A stretch of 64,000 nucleotides of DNA from Arthrobacter sp. efr-133-R2A-120. GTDB lineage: Bacteria; Actinomycetota; Actinomycetes; Actinomycetales; Micrococcaceae. The notes below the pieces were generated by a model. The model saw nothing but the letters and a program-made list of their open reading frames with translations. It had not been told where the DNA came from and did not search any database. A program made the translations under genes and the position numbers. Position 1 is the stretch's first letter, and each line of letters opens with the position of its first letter. The stretch covers positions 1 through 64,000 of the forward strand of contig NZ_JARVRF010000015.1 in the NCBI RefSeq assembly GCF_030209835.1, written 5' to 3'. Shown piece after piece: positions 54,300-61,679 of this stretch.

Positions 54300-55253
54300 A
54301 TGTCCCGGACTCCGATGCCCCCTCAGCTTCCAAACGGTTCCTTTCCGGCGTCGGCCGCTGAGAGCCTCGGACTGAGCCAGAAGCAACTGCGCCGCGACGG
54401 CATTGTCACGTTGTCGAGGGGACTGCGCCTGCCGCTGCACAGCACAGGGACGGTGGCGGAGCATTTACGGGGTTACACCGAGCTCGATCCAGAGTGCTGC
54501 CTTAGCCATGGATCCGCGGCGCGGGTCCATGGCATCAGTTTGTCCAAAGCACTTGAAGGGGACTGGCGGATTCACCTTGCCCGCACTGGCGAAAAATGGA
54601 AACCGCGGAGACGCAACGTTGTTGGACACCAACTGTCGTTCAAACCGGGTGAAGTGATCGAGCTCGACGGCGTCCGGCTTACCTCGCCTGCGCGTACGTG
54701 GCTGGACTTGGCCCATGTGATGAGTATCGATGACATTATCGCGGCGGGCGACTCGATCGTCGTCGAGCACGACGAAAACCATCCCAGGCCGCGTCAGGCG
54801 TTGGCGACCGTTGACGAATTGAAGGCAATCGTCGCAGCCCACCCCGGTATGCGAGGGGTCCGCAAGGCCCGGCTGGCCCTGGACCTGGTTCGAGTCGGAG
54901 CGGATTCGCCGCGGGAAACGCAGATGCGCCTCATATTGCTGCATGCAGGGCTGCCCGAACCCACGCTAAACCACGTCATCTTCAATGAGTGGGGTGCCCC
55001 TGCCCTTTGGCCCGATGCCGCTTACGTGAAGGAGCGGATCTCGCTCCAATACGAAGGCGGCCATCACGGGGAGGCTGAGCAATACAAGAGAGACATCAGA
55101 CGACAGGCGCTGACAGAACGGCTGGGTTGGCGCGAAGTCCGGGTCCACCATGACGATTTGCTCGGGCCCCGGCCGGAAGTGGTGGATAAGGTTCGCCGGG
55201 CGCTCTGGACAGGCCGCGAGTTGGCAGCAAATGCCCGCAGAATCGGAATTTGA
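54300..55253 (+). CDS. AbiEi-like / DUF559-like (Vsr-fold) protein
   Basis: 317 residues from ATG at 54300 (TTG at 54294 and ATG at 54315 are alternatives). N-terminus resembles AbiEi winged-helix antitoxins (ESLGLSQKQLRRDGIVTLSRGL, then CCLSHGSAARVHGI). C-terminus resembles a Vsr/DUF559 PD-(D/E)XK nuclease: ETQMRLILLHAGLPEP, WPDAAYVKERISLQYEGGHH, DIRRQALTERLGWREVRV, so candidate catalytic Asp and Glu are present. No partner toxin gene is adjacent. The last 13 or so residues (GRELAANARRIGI) come from repeat copy 3. Confidence 0.8.
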   Translation: MSRTPMPPQLPNGSFPASAAESLGLSQKQLRRDGIVTLSRGLRLPLHSTGTVAEHLRGYTELDPECCLSHGSAARVHGISLSKALEGDWRIHLARTGEKWKPRRRNVVGHQLSFKPGEVIELDGVRLTSPARTWLDLAHVMSIDDIIAAGDSIVVEHDENHPRPRQALATVDELKAIVAAHPGMRGVRKARLALDLVRVGADSPRETQMRLILLHAGLPEPTLNHVIFNEWGAPALWPDAAYVKERISLQYEGGHHGEAEQYKRDIRRQALTERLGWREVRVHHDDLLGPRPEVVDKVRRALWTGRELAANARRIGI

Positions 55254-55276
55254 GGGTATCTGCTGCCAGTTCGCGC
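55214..55276. repeat. 63-bp imperfect palindrome, copy 3
   Basis: Arms 55214-55236 and 55254-55276 contain TTGGCAGCAAATGCCC and GCTGCCAGTTCGCG. It overlaps the 3-prime end of the AbiEi/DUF559-like gene and provides its stop codon at 55251-55253. Confidence 0.92.
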
Positions 55277-55285
55277 CGAGGAAAC

Positions 55286-56221
55286 TCAGCGGAGCTTTTC
55301 GCGCAGCTTCCGGGCCACTTGGTAGGCACCGTACCGGAACTTGTTGACGGGAAGGTCCCATGTGCCGGGGTAGGCGATTTCGCGGCCCCCGAAGGACTTC
55401 TTGAAGGCGGTGAATCCGGCCCACTTGTGGTCAGGCTCGTCTTCCGGAGCCACGCCCCACAGGTCGACGTGCTTGAGTCCCTTGTCCTTGGCATCCGCCA
55501 TGAGCGTCACGAGCAACGGAATGCCCGCGCTGAGCTTGCGGTGCGTGTCATCGAGAGCTGCGTGGGCGTAGGTGCGTGTGTCGGCGGAGTCGTACGCCAG
55601 GGCGGCCGCTATGGGCTCGCCCTCGAGTTCGGCGATGAACAGGGTGCCGGCACCGGCCGGCATGAGGGAGCGGGCCACCGAGCTCAAGTAGTCATCGCTC
55701 TGGGGCTTGAAACCGTTGCGCGCGGCGGTCATGTGCAGGAAGTCGAGAAGCACCGAGATCTCTTCAGGATCCTGCGAGGACCGGAAGGTGACACCCTTCT
55801 TGTGGATGTTGCGGTACAGGTTCCGGTTGGTGGGTTTCATGCCCGCAAGGACGTCCTTGAAGTCGCCGTCCAGATCCACAATCCAGCTCAACTCCGGCTG
55901 CTGGTTGGACGGCGCCGGCTGCAGTCCGCGTTCCCTCAGCACCGCACCGGCGTCGGCGGCTTCGAACCCGGCGGTGACGGGTTCCATCCGGACAAACACC
56001 GCGCGGCTGCGGCGCGCGATCGCCACAAGTGCGGCTACGGCATCGTCGAAGGCCTCCAGCGAATCGGCCACGGGTCCGTAAGGCGTGTAGATGACCTTGC
56101 CCGCAGGGTTCTTTTCCTCGACGGCGAGGAAACGCCAACCCTGACCGGACTCCTCGTGCACGGTACGGCCGAGGGATCGCTGGAAGGCCGCCCAGGCGGG
56201 CGTCTGCAGGAAGTACTCCAC
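55286..56221 (-). CDS. FemABX-family peptidoglycan interpeptide aminoacyltransferase
   Basis: 311 residues from GTG at 56221. Double GNAT-like fold of FemX: YFLQTPAWAAFQRSLGR at the start, VIYTPYGPVADSLEAFDDA, and NRNLYRNIHKKGVTFR before the second domain. Such enzymes move an amino acid from aminoacyl-tRNA to the lysine of lipid II, fitting lysine-type cross-bridged walls of Arthrobacter relatives. Starts 3 bp after manA. Confidence 0.88.
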   Translation of the reverse strand: MEYFLQTPAWAAFQRSLGRTVHEESGQGWRFLAVEEKNPAGKVIYTPYGPVADSLEAFDDAVAALVAIARRSRAVFVRMEPVTAGFEAADAGAVLRERGLQPAPSNQQPELSWIVDLDGDFKDVLAGMKPTNRNLYRNIHKKGVTFRSSQDPEEISVLLDFLHMTAARNGFKPQSDDYLSSVARSLMPAGAGTLFIAELEGEPIAAALAYDSADTRTYAHAALDDTHRKLSAGIPLLVTLMADAKDKGLKHVDLWGVAPEDEPDHKWAGFTAFKKSFGGREIAYPGTWDLPVNKFRYGAYQVARKLREKLR

Positions 56222-56224
56222 CCT

Positions 56225-57475
56225 CTAGTTCCCCAGGCCCGTTGTGACGGCGAAGGCAACGCTCGTTCCGCTTGCACCGGCGACCGGGTGCACCATGACG
56301 GGTTCTTCGGATGCCGGGATGAACGCGCTCCCGCCGCGCTCCACGGCGAGCTCGCTCTTGGGGGAGTCGAGCACGACGGAACCCGAAACCACGACGACGA
56401 CGGCGGGGCCGGCTTGCGCCATCGGCACCGGTTCGGCTCCGGGAGCCAACTCGATGCGCTGGAGCTGGAATTCCTTGAACGGCGGCACATACAGATCCTG
56501 GCCGAATCCGGAGGTCCTCGGCTCGATGCGCGGTACGCCGAGGGACGCGAATTCGATGGTCTTCAGGAGCTCGGGGACATCGACGTGCTTGGGTGTGAGG
56601 CCGCCACGGAGCACGTTGTCCGAAGCCGCCATCACCTCAACACCGAGGCCTTTCAGGTAGGCGTGGACGTTTCCACCCGGCAGGTACACCGATTCGCCCG
56701 GGGACAGGAAGACAAGATTCAAGAGCAGGGAAATCAGGACACCGGGATCTCCCGGGAACTCACTGTTGATGTCCACCAAGGTGGACAGTTCCGCGGCGTG
56801 CTGACCCATCGGCGCGCCTGATCTCAGGATGAAAACCACCTGATCGGTGGCAGCTGAGACGGCATCCCCGCCGGTAATCAGGCGGGTGAACGCAGTTTTG
56901 AGTGCTGTCGGCTCATCGGACCCGGAGAGGTCCGCGATGACGCCGGTAATGACGTCCGGAACGTCGACGGCGGCAAGGTCCAGGAGGCTCGCGAGGTGCT
57001 CGAAGACACGCTGCGAATCGGTGGCGGGACGGAAACCGCAAAGGGCGTGAAACGGGGTCAGCGCGAAGATCATCTCCGGCTTGTGGTTGTCATCGCGATA
57101 GTTGCGCTCGGGTGCGTCCGCTGCCATCCCTGCGGCATTTTCCTTCGCGAAACCGTCCCTGGCTTGCTGTAGGCGAGGGTGGACCTGCAAGGACAGGGGC
57201 TTGTCCGCTGCAAGGAGCTTGGTGAGGAACGGCAAGCGGGGACCGAATTCGGCCACGCTCGTTTCACCAAGGAAGTGCACCGGATCCACGCTGATCAGGG
57301 CGTCCAGGGCGACGGAGGACCCATCCGGACGGGTGGCTACGGACGGCGAATCCGGATGCGCTCCGATCCACAACTCCGCCTCCGGACCACCCGAGGCGGG
57401 CCTTCCCAGCAGAGCGGCGATCGCCGTCGTCGATCCCCATGCATAGGGGCGGAGAACATTCTCAAGCTGGTACAC
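56225..57475 (-). CDS. manA: Mannose-6-phosphate isomerase, class I
   Basis: 416 residues. YAWGSTTAIAALLGR, PEAELWIGAHPDSPS, the zinc ligands in LSLQVHPRLQQA, and HKPEMIFALTPFHALCGFRP match type I PMI, which links fructose-6-phosphate and mannose-6-phosphate for GDP-mannose and cell-envelope glycans. Probably an operon with the FemX gene. Confidence 0.94.
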   Translation of the reverse strand: MYQLENVLRPYAWGSTTAIAALLGRPASGGPEAELWIGAHPDSPSVATRPDGSSVALDALISVDPVHFLGETSVAEFGPRLPFLTKLLAADKPLSLQVHPRLQQARDGFAKENAAGMAADAPERNYRDDNHKPEMIFALTPFHALCGFRPATDSQRVFEHLASLLDLAAVDVPDVITGVIADLSGSDEPTALKTAFTRLITGGDAVSAATDQVVFILRSGAPMGQHAAELSTLVDINSEFPGDPGVLISLLLNLVFLSPGESVYLPGGNVHAYLKGLGVEVMAASDNVLRGGLTPKHVDVPELLKTIEFASLGVPRIEPRTSGFGQDLYVPPFKEFQLQRIELAPGAEPVPMAQAGPAVVVVVSGSVVLDSPKSELAVERGGSAFIPASEEPVMVHPVAGASGTSVAFAVTTGLGN

Positions 57476-57551
57476 GGCAGGGGATCCTTGTCATTGCGGG
57501 ACGGTTCATTCGAAAATGCCGGGGATGACCTCTTAGCGGCTGCCCGGGCTC

Positions 57552-58145
57552 CTAGCGGCTGCTCCGGGCGGAGACGTTCGCCGTGGAGAAGACTTCGGCG
57601 ACCTTGTCGCGGAGCCTGGCGCCTTTTTCGGTGGCGGTGTTGTTGAGCTCCTGGGCGAATTCGAGCAGCTCGCCGCGAAGCCGGACGGCCAGCTCATCGG
57701 TTCCGGACGCCAGAATGCGCACCGCCAGGAGGCCTGCGTTGCGGGCGCCGCCGATGGAAACCGTGGCTACGGGAACGCCGGCGGGCATCTGCACGATGGA
57801 CAATAGGGAATCCATGCCGTCCAGGGTCTTCAACGGGACCGGGACGCCGATGACGGGCAGCGGGGTGACGGAGGCGAGCATGCCCGGCAAGTGGGCTGCG
57901 CCGCCTGCTCCGGCGATGATGACGCGGAGGCCGCGCTCGTGGGCAGTCTGGCCGTAGCGGATCATTTCCGTGGGCATGCGGTGCGCGGAGACGACGTCGG
58001 CTTCGAAGGGGATGCCGAATTCGGCCAGGGCGTCCGCTGCGGCTTCCATGACGGGCCAGTCGGAGTCGGAGCCCATGACGAGGCCCACGATCGGGGCTGC
58101 GACAGCCGCGCCCGCGTTGTCGGCATCCATCGTTTCTGCGCTCAT
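57552..58145 (-). CDS. purE: N5-CAIR mutase PurE
   Basis: 197 residues. [13 protein letters not shown] and [13 protein letters not shown] are the class I PurE active-site loops; it rearranges N5-CAIR to CAIR in purine synthesis. Overlaps purK by 4 bp. The C-terminus extends about 35 residues past the core. A near-copy of its last codons (TAGCGGCTGC motif, minus-strand complement) lies just downstream at 57534-57549. Confidence 0.95.
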   Translation of the reverse strand: MSAETMDADNAGAAVAAPIVGLVMGSDSDWPVMEAAADALAEFGIPFEADVVSAHRMPTEMIRYGQTAHERGLRVIIAGAGGAAHLPGMLASVTPLPVIGVPVPLKTLDGMDSLLSIVQMPAGVPVATVSIGGARNAGLLAVRILASGTDELAVRLRGELLEFAQELNNTATEKGARLRDKVAEVFSTANVSARSSR

Positions 58146-59329
58146 GCGGTCTCCTCGGAGGTGGTCTCGGCCGGCATGCGGCCGTCACGGATGATGTCGG
58201 CCACTACGGTGGCACGGTGTCGGATGGAATCGACGTCCGCCGTCGAGTTGCCGACGAGGTTGACGTGCCCGATCTTGCGGCCGGCCCGCACGGACTTGCC
58301 GTAGCAGTGGACCTTTGCGGCCGGTTCGTAGGCGAGGGCCTTCGGGTAGGCGCTGAAGAGATCCTCGTTGTCGCCGCCCAGGAAGTTCTTCATGACAACC
58401 ACCGCGCCCAGGGCGTCGGTGGCACCGAGCGGGAGGTTGAGGACGGCGCGCAGGTGCTGTTCAAACTGGCTCGTGACGGAGCCGTCTTGCGTCCAGTGGC
58501 CGGTGTTGTGTGGCCGCATGGCGAGCTCGTTGACCAGGAACCCGACTCCGACGCCGGGCGTTTCGAAGAGTTCGGCCGCCATGACGCCCGTGACTCCGAG
58601 TTCATTGGCGATCCGCAGCGCAGCCTCTTCGGCCGCCGCAGCGACCTCCACGGGAATGTCTTGGGCCGGCGCAATCACTTCGTCGCAGACACCGTCCACC
58701 TGGACGGTGTGGACGACCGGCCAGGCGCGGGATTCGCCGTCGGGGGTCCTTGCAACGAGCGCGGAAAGCTCGCGGCTGAACTCAACCTTCTCTTCGGCCA
58801 ATAGCGGGCTCATGGCTTCGAACCAATCCGAGGTGGTACGGGCTTCGTCGGCGGAGTGAATGATGCGCACACCCTTGCCGTCGTAGCCCCCACGGGGGGT
58901 CTTCAAGACGACCGGCCATCCGGTCTGCTCGCCGAAAGCGACCAGGTCTTCGACGCCGTGGACTGCAGCCCACGCTGGATTGGGGAGTCCCAGGCGGTCG
59001 ATCGCGGCGCGCATCACGAGTTTGTCCTGCGCGTGCACCAAGGCATCAGGGCCAGGCTGGACGTTGACTCCGGCCTCGATCAGTGCCCTCAGGTGCCCGG
59101 TGGGGACGTGCTCGTGGTCGAACGTCATGACGTCCAAGCCTTCCGAGAACTCAAGGAGGGCAGCGAGGTCCTTGTAGTCGCCAACGGGAGCTGTTGCCAC
59201 GGCCTGGACCGCGGAAACGTCCTCACCTTCGGCAAGGACGCGGAGTTCAAAGCCAAGGGCGGTTGCGGCCGGGGCCATCATTCGTGCGAGCTGGCCGCCG
59301 CCCACCACGCCAATTACAGGAAAAGTCAC
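58142..59329 (-). CDS. purK: N5-CAIR synthase PurK
   Basis: 395 residues from GTG at 59329, giving [17 protein letters not shown], the normal start; the open frame continues upstream but is not conserved-looking. ATP-grasp enzyme: [19 protein letters not shown], and [17 protein letters not shown] for metal binding. Carboxylates AIR with bicarbonate. Translationally coupled to purE. A TAGGCT box lies just upstream, so the mRNA may be leaderless. Confidence 0.95.
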   Translation of the reverse strand: MTFPVIGVVGGGQLARMMAPAATALGFELRVLAEGEDVSAVQAVATAPVGDYKDLAALLEFSEGLDVMTFDHEHVPTGHLRALIEAGVNVQPGPDALVHAQDKLVMRAAIDRLGLPNPAWAAVHGVEDLVAFGEQTGWPVVLKTPRGGYDGKGVRIIHSADEARTTSDWFEAMSPLLAEEKVEFSRELSALVARTPDGESRAWPVVHTVQVDGVCDEVIAPAQDIPVEVAAAAEEAALRIANELGVTGVMAAELFETPGVGVGFLVNELAMRPHNTGHWTQDGSVTSQFEQHLRAVLNLPLGATDALGAVVVMKNFLGGDNEDLFSAYPKALAYEPAAKVHCYGKSVRAGRKIGHVNLVGNSTADVDSIRHRATVVADIIRDGRMPAETTSEETA

Positions 59330-59502
59330 AAGGATCAGCCTACCGAACCAGCAGCTGGTTCTTAGATTCTGCTCCCTGCCCGGTCCCGTGCAGCGTCGGT
59401 GGGAGGCTGTCAGCGCGGAATGATTCGGCAAGCTCCTAGGAATCGGAGCTAAAATGGAACCTTCGGCCCATCGGCCCCCTAGAACAACGGCCATGGAGGG
59501 TC

Positions 59503-60075
59503 ATGATCAACACACTTGCAGATCGCATGCGCGGGCTTGCCTCGCTCTTTTGGCGCGAAGTAGCGAAGTTCGGCGCTGTAGGCGGTGTTGCGTTCGTCAT
59601 AGATAACGGCTTGACCTACTACCTCATGCACGGCCCGATGTCGGACAGTGAGGCCAAGGCCCGTTTCGTCGGCGCCACCGTAGCCACCGTGTTCTCTTGG
59701 ATCGCCAACCGCTTCTGGACCTTCCGCCACCGCCGCCAGGCGAACGTGGTGCGTGAGTTCGTGATGTTCATCATCATCAACGGCATTGGCATCGGAATCT
59801 CCACGGGTCTGACCGCCATCGCGAAATACGGTATGAACATCCAGGACAAGAACGTCCTCTTCGCTGCCGGAGTCGTCGGCATCCTCGTGGCCACCGTGGT
59901 GCGCTTCTTCGCCTACCGCTTCCTGGTGTTCAACAAGGAGCTCGACGAAGAGCCGGCCTTCTCGCATGACCACGAGATCATCGAAGCCCACCACAGGGCC
60001 AAGGCCAAAGCCATGCATGCAGCCAGCGTTGAGACTGACTCAGATCAAGGCGAAGACGCGGTCAAGCGCCGCTGA
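59503..60075 (+). CDS. GtrA-family membrane protein
   Basis: 190 residues with four membrane spans: FGAVGGVAFVIDNGLTYYL, TVFSWIANRFWTFR (family motif), FVMFIIINGIGIGIS and the last near 125-145. GtrA-like proteins are thought to flip lipid-linked sugars. Lies divergent from purK; the large glycosyltransferase 1.6 kb downstream is a possible partner. Long hydrophilic tail. Overlaps the convergent next gene by 14 bp. Confidence 0.9.
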   Translation: MINTLADRMRGLASLFWREVAKFGAVGGVAFVIDNGLTYYLMHGPMSDSEAKARFVGATVATVFSWIANRFWTFRHRRQANVVREFVMFIIINGIGIGISTGLTAIAKYGMNIQDKNVLFAAGVVGILVATVVRFFAYRFLVFNKELDEEPAFSHDHEIIEAHHRAKAKAMHAASVETDSDQGEDAVKRR

Positions 60076-60760
60076 CGCGCTCGTTGTCCAGCAGGTGCCG
60101 GGTGACGTCGACGTCCGGGTGCACCAGGACTACTGAACCGTCTTTGTTCCACGCGCCCAGTGCGTCCGCGAGGGCCAACTCCAAACCGTCGGCCGCGCGG
60201 ACCAGAAGGCGTACGCCGGCATCATGTTCCTTGGCAAAGCCGTCCAGCAGTTCGCCGTGCGAGTGTCCGGCTTCAGGGCGGCGCAGGGCCGGCAGCGCGG
60301 CGTCCGGTTCGGCGTGCGCCATGAACACGTCGCCGTGGGAGCGGACCTCAGCCGCGTAGTCCACGACGCCGACCGGCAGTTCTCCCGGCCAGCGCATCGC
60401 GAGTGCCGCGAGCGGCACGGCGACGACGGCGTCAAAGCCGGCTCCCGCACCGACGTCGGGGGTGTCTGTGACAAGCAGGTCGGCGCTTCCGCCGTCGAGC
60501 ACCAACTCCATGCCCAGTTGCCATCCCGCCAGCGCCCACACGAGGGACTTCCAATGGGCCGGCAGGTCCAGGCGAAGGCTCATGCCTGGTTCAGCGTCGA
60601 ACTCGTCCTGAAGCAGGTTGCTGGTCTTGGCCACCCAATTGTCCAGGACCCGGCCCGAGAGCTCCACCCGTTCGGCGTCCGGCCCGTACCAGGTCAGCCG
60701 GGGGGACGTGGCGTGTCCGGAACGCAGGGCTGCCATCAGGTTCATCGCTGGGGTGTTCAT
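60062..60760 (-). CDS. TIGR03089-family protein
   Basis: 232 residues from ATG at 60760 (MNTPAMNLMAALRSGHATSPRLTWYGPDAERVELSGRVLDNWVAKTSNLL begins with a segment like the start of AMP-binding enzymes). It lacks the adenylation core and ATP loop, so it is a truncated relative, as is typical for this actinobacterial family. Function unknown. Confidence 0.82.
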   Translation of the reverse strand: MNTPAMNLMAALRSGHATSPRLTWYGPDAERVELSGRVLDNWVAKTSNLLQDEFDAEPGMSLRLDLPAHWKSLVWALAGWQLGMELVLDGGSADLLVTDTPDVGAGAGFDAVVAVPLAALAMRWPGELPVGVVDYAAEVRSHGDVFMAHAEPDAALPALRRPEAGHSHGELLDGFAKEHDAGVRLLVRAADGLELALADALGAWNKDGSVVLVHPDVDVTRHLLDNERVSGA

Positions 60761-61014
60761 GGCTACATCTTGCCACGGGGCGCCCCGCCCGGCATTGGTC
60801 CGCATAAAACGTGTGAATTGCACCACATTGGGCTGTGGGGCGGCACTGCCGCGGTTCTTGAAGGGCTGGGCGATTTCCCTGAAATTCAATGAAAATGCAT
60901 CTTAAGTGATGTCAGGCTTCCGTTTTTCGCGGTGTCGCGCGGGCGGGGCGAAAAAATCCCGGGCGTGGCGCGGCGGGAGTTAGTGCGGAAAGTTGATTAT
61001 TATCCCGGCGCGGC
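60761..61014. other. Intergenic region between TIGR03089 and whiB
   Basis: No gene supported. It holds the presumptive start region of the TIGR03089 gene on the left and an AT-rich patch (GAAAATGCATCTTAAG) near 60890. No clear repeat or hairpin. Confidence 0.5.
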
Positions 61015-61044
61015 TTGACGGCTTGGTAGTTACACGCGTGTAAT
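61015..61044 (+). promoter_or_regulatory. whiB promoter with overlapping 14-bp palindrome
   Basis: TTGACG at 61015-61020, 18-bp spacer, TGTAAT at 61039-61044. TTACACGCGTGTAA at 61030-61043 is a perfect palindrome covering the -10 box, a natural repressor site. The 5-prime leader to the ATG is about 85 nt. Confidence 0.6.
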
Positions 61045-61133
61045 TAGATATCGAACGCCGCTGCGGGAGTATCGGGTACATAACCGAGTACCGAATGAGC
61101 ACGGCAGCAGCTGCAAACATCAGGAGGGACGCC

Positions 61134-61679
61134 ATGGGGCAAGCGTTGCGTATCCAGGAAGATGCAGTCGTCGCGGAATATGCGTCGGTGAAGTACCGCT
61201 CGCGCGAAGTTCCGGGGGATTGGTATGTGGACCCGGCAGATCCGCAGGCGGCGGACCGCTATATCGAGACCACTCGGGAGTCGCTGGAAGATCAGGCAAC
61301 AGCCTTTCTTGCTGCACACGAGGCTCTTGCGGGGGACACACCGGCAGATCCGGAGGACGATCTCGACGATCCTCCCATGGAGCTGCGCCGTCCGCTCGAC
61401 AACCCGGCCCAGCCGGTGTGGATCGGGCTTCCGGGCCAAAGCGACTTCGATGACGAAGGCGAACTTGGTTGGCAGACGGACGCCTTGTGCGCCCAGACGG
61501 ACCCGGAGGCGTTCTTCCCCGAGAAGGGCGGCTCCACGCGGGATGCCAAGAAGGTTTGCGGTGCGTGCAATGTCCGTTCGCAGTGCCTTGAATACGCACT
61601 CGCCAACGATGAACGTTTTGGTATCTGGGGCGGGCTCTCCGAGCGTGAACGCCGCAGGCTGAGGAAGCGAGCGGTCTGA
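61134..61679 (+). CDS. WhiB-family transcriptional regulator
   Basis: 181 residues from ATG at 61134 (AGGAGG 6 bp upstream); an upstream ATG at 61095 lacks a site. Four iron-sulfur cysteines C119, C142, C145 and C151 in the CxxC-x5-C arrangement, then GIWGGLSERERRRLRKRA, the DNA/sigma-contact region. The extended acidic N-terminus and location near manA resemble WhiB2/WhmD, a regulator of septation; that assignment is inference. Confidence 0.92.
   Translation: MGQALRIQEDAVVAEYASVKYRSREVPGDWYVDPADPQAADRYIETTRESLEDQATAFLAAHEALAGDTPADPEDDLDDPPMELRRPLDNPAQPVWIGLPGQSDFDDEGELGWQTDALCAQTDPEAFFPEKGGSTRDAKKVCGACNVRSQCLEYALANDERFGIWGGLSERERRRLRKRAV

Noticed and set aside
57534..57569. Direct repeat at the purE 3-prime end as a mobile-element footprint
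   Set aside because: The two near-copies are about 16 bp, GC-rich and imperfect; simple slippage explains them.
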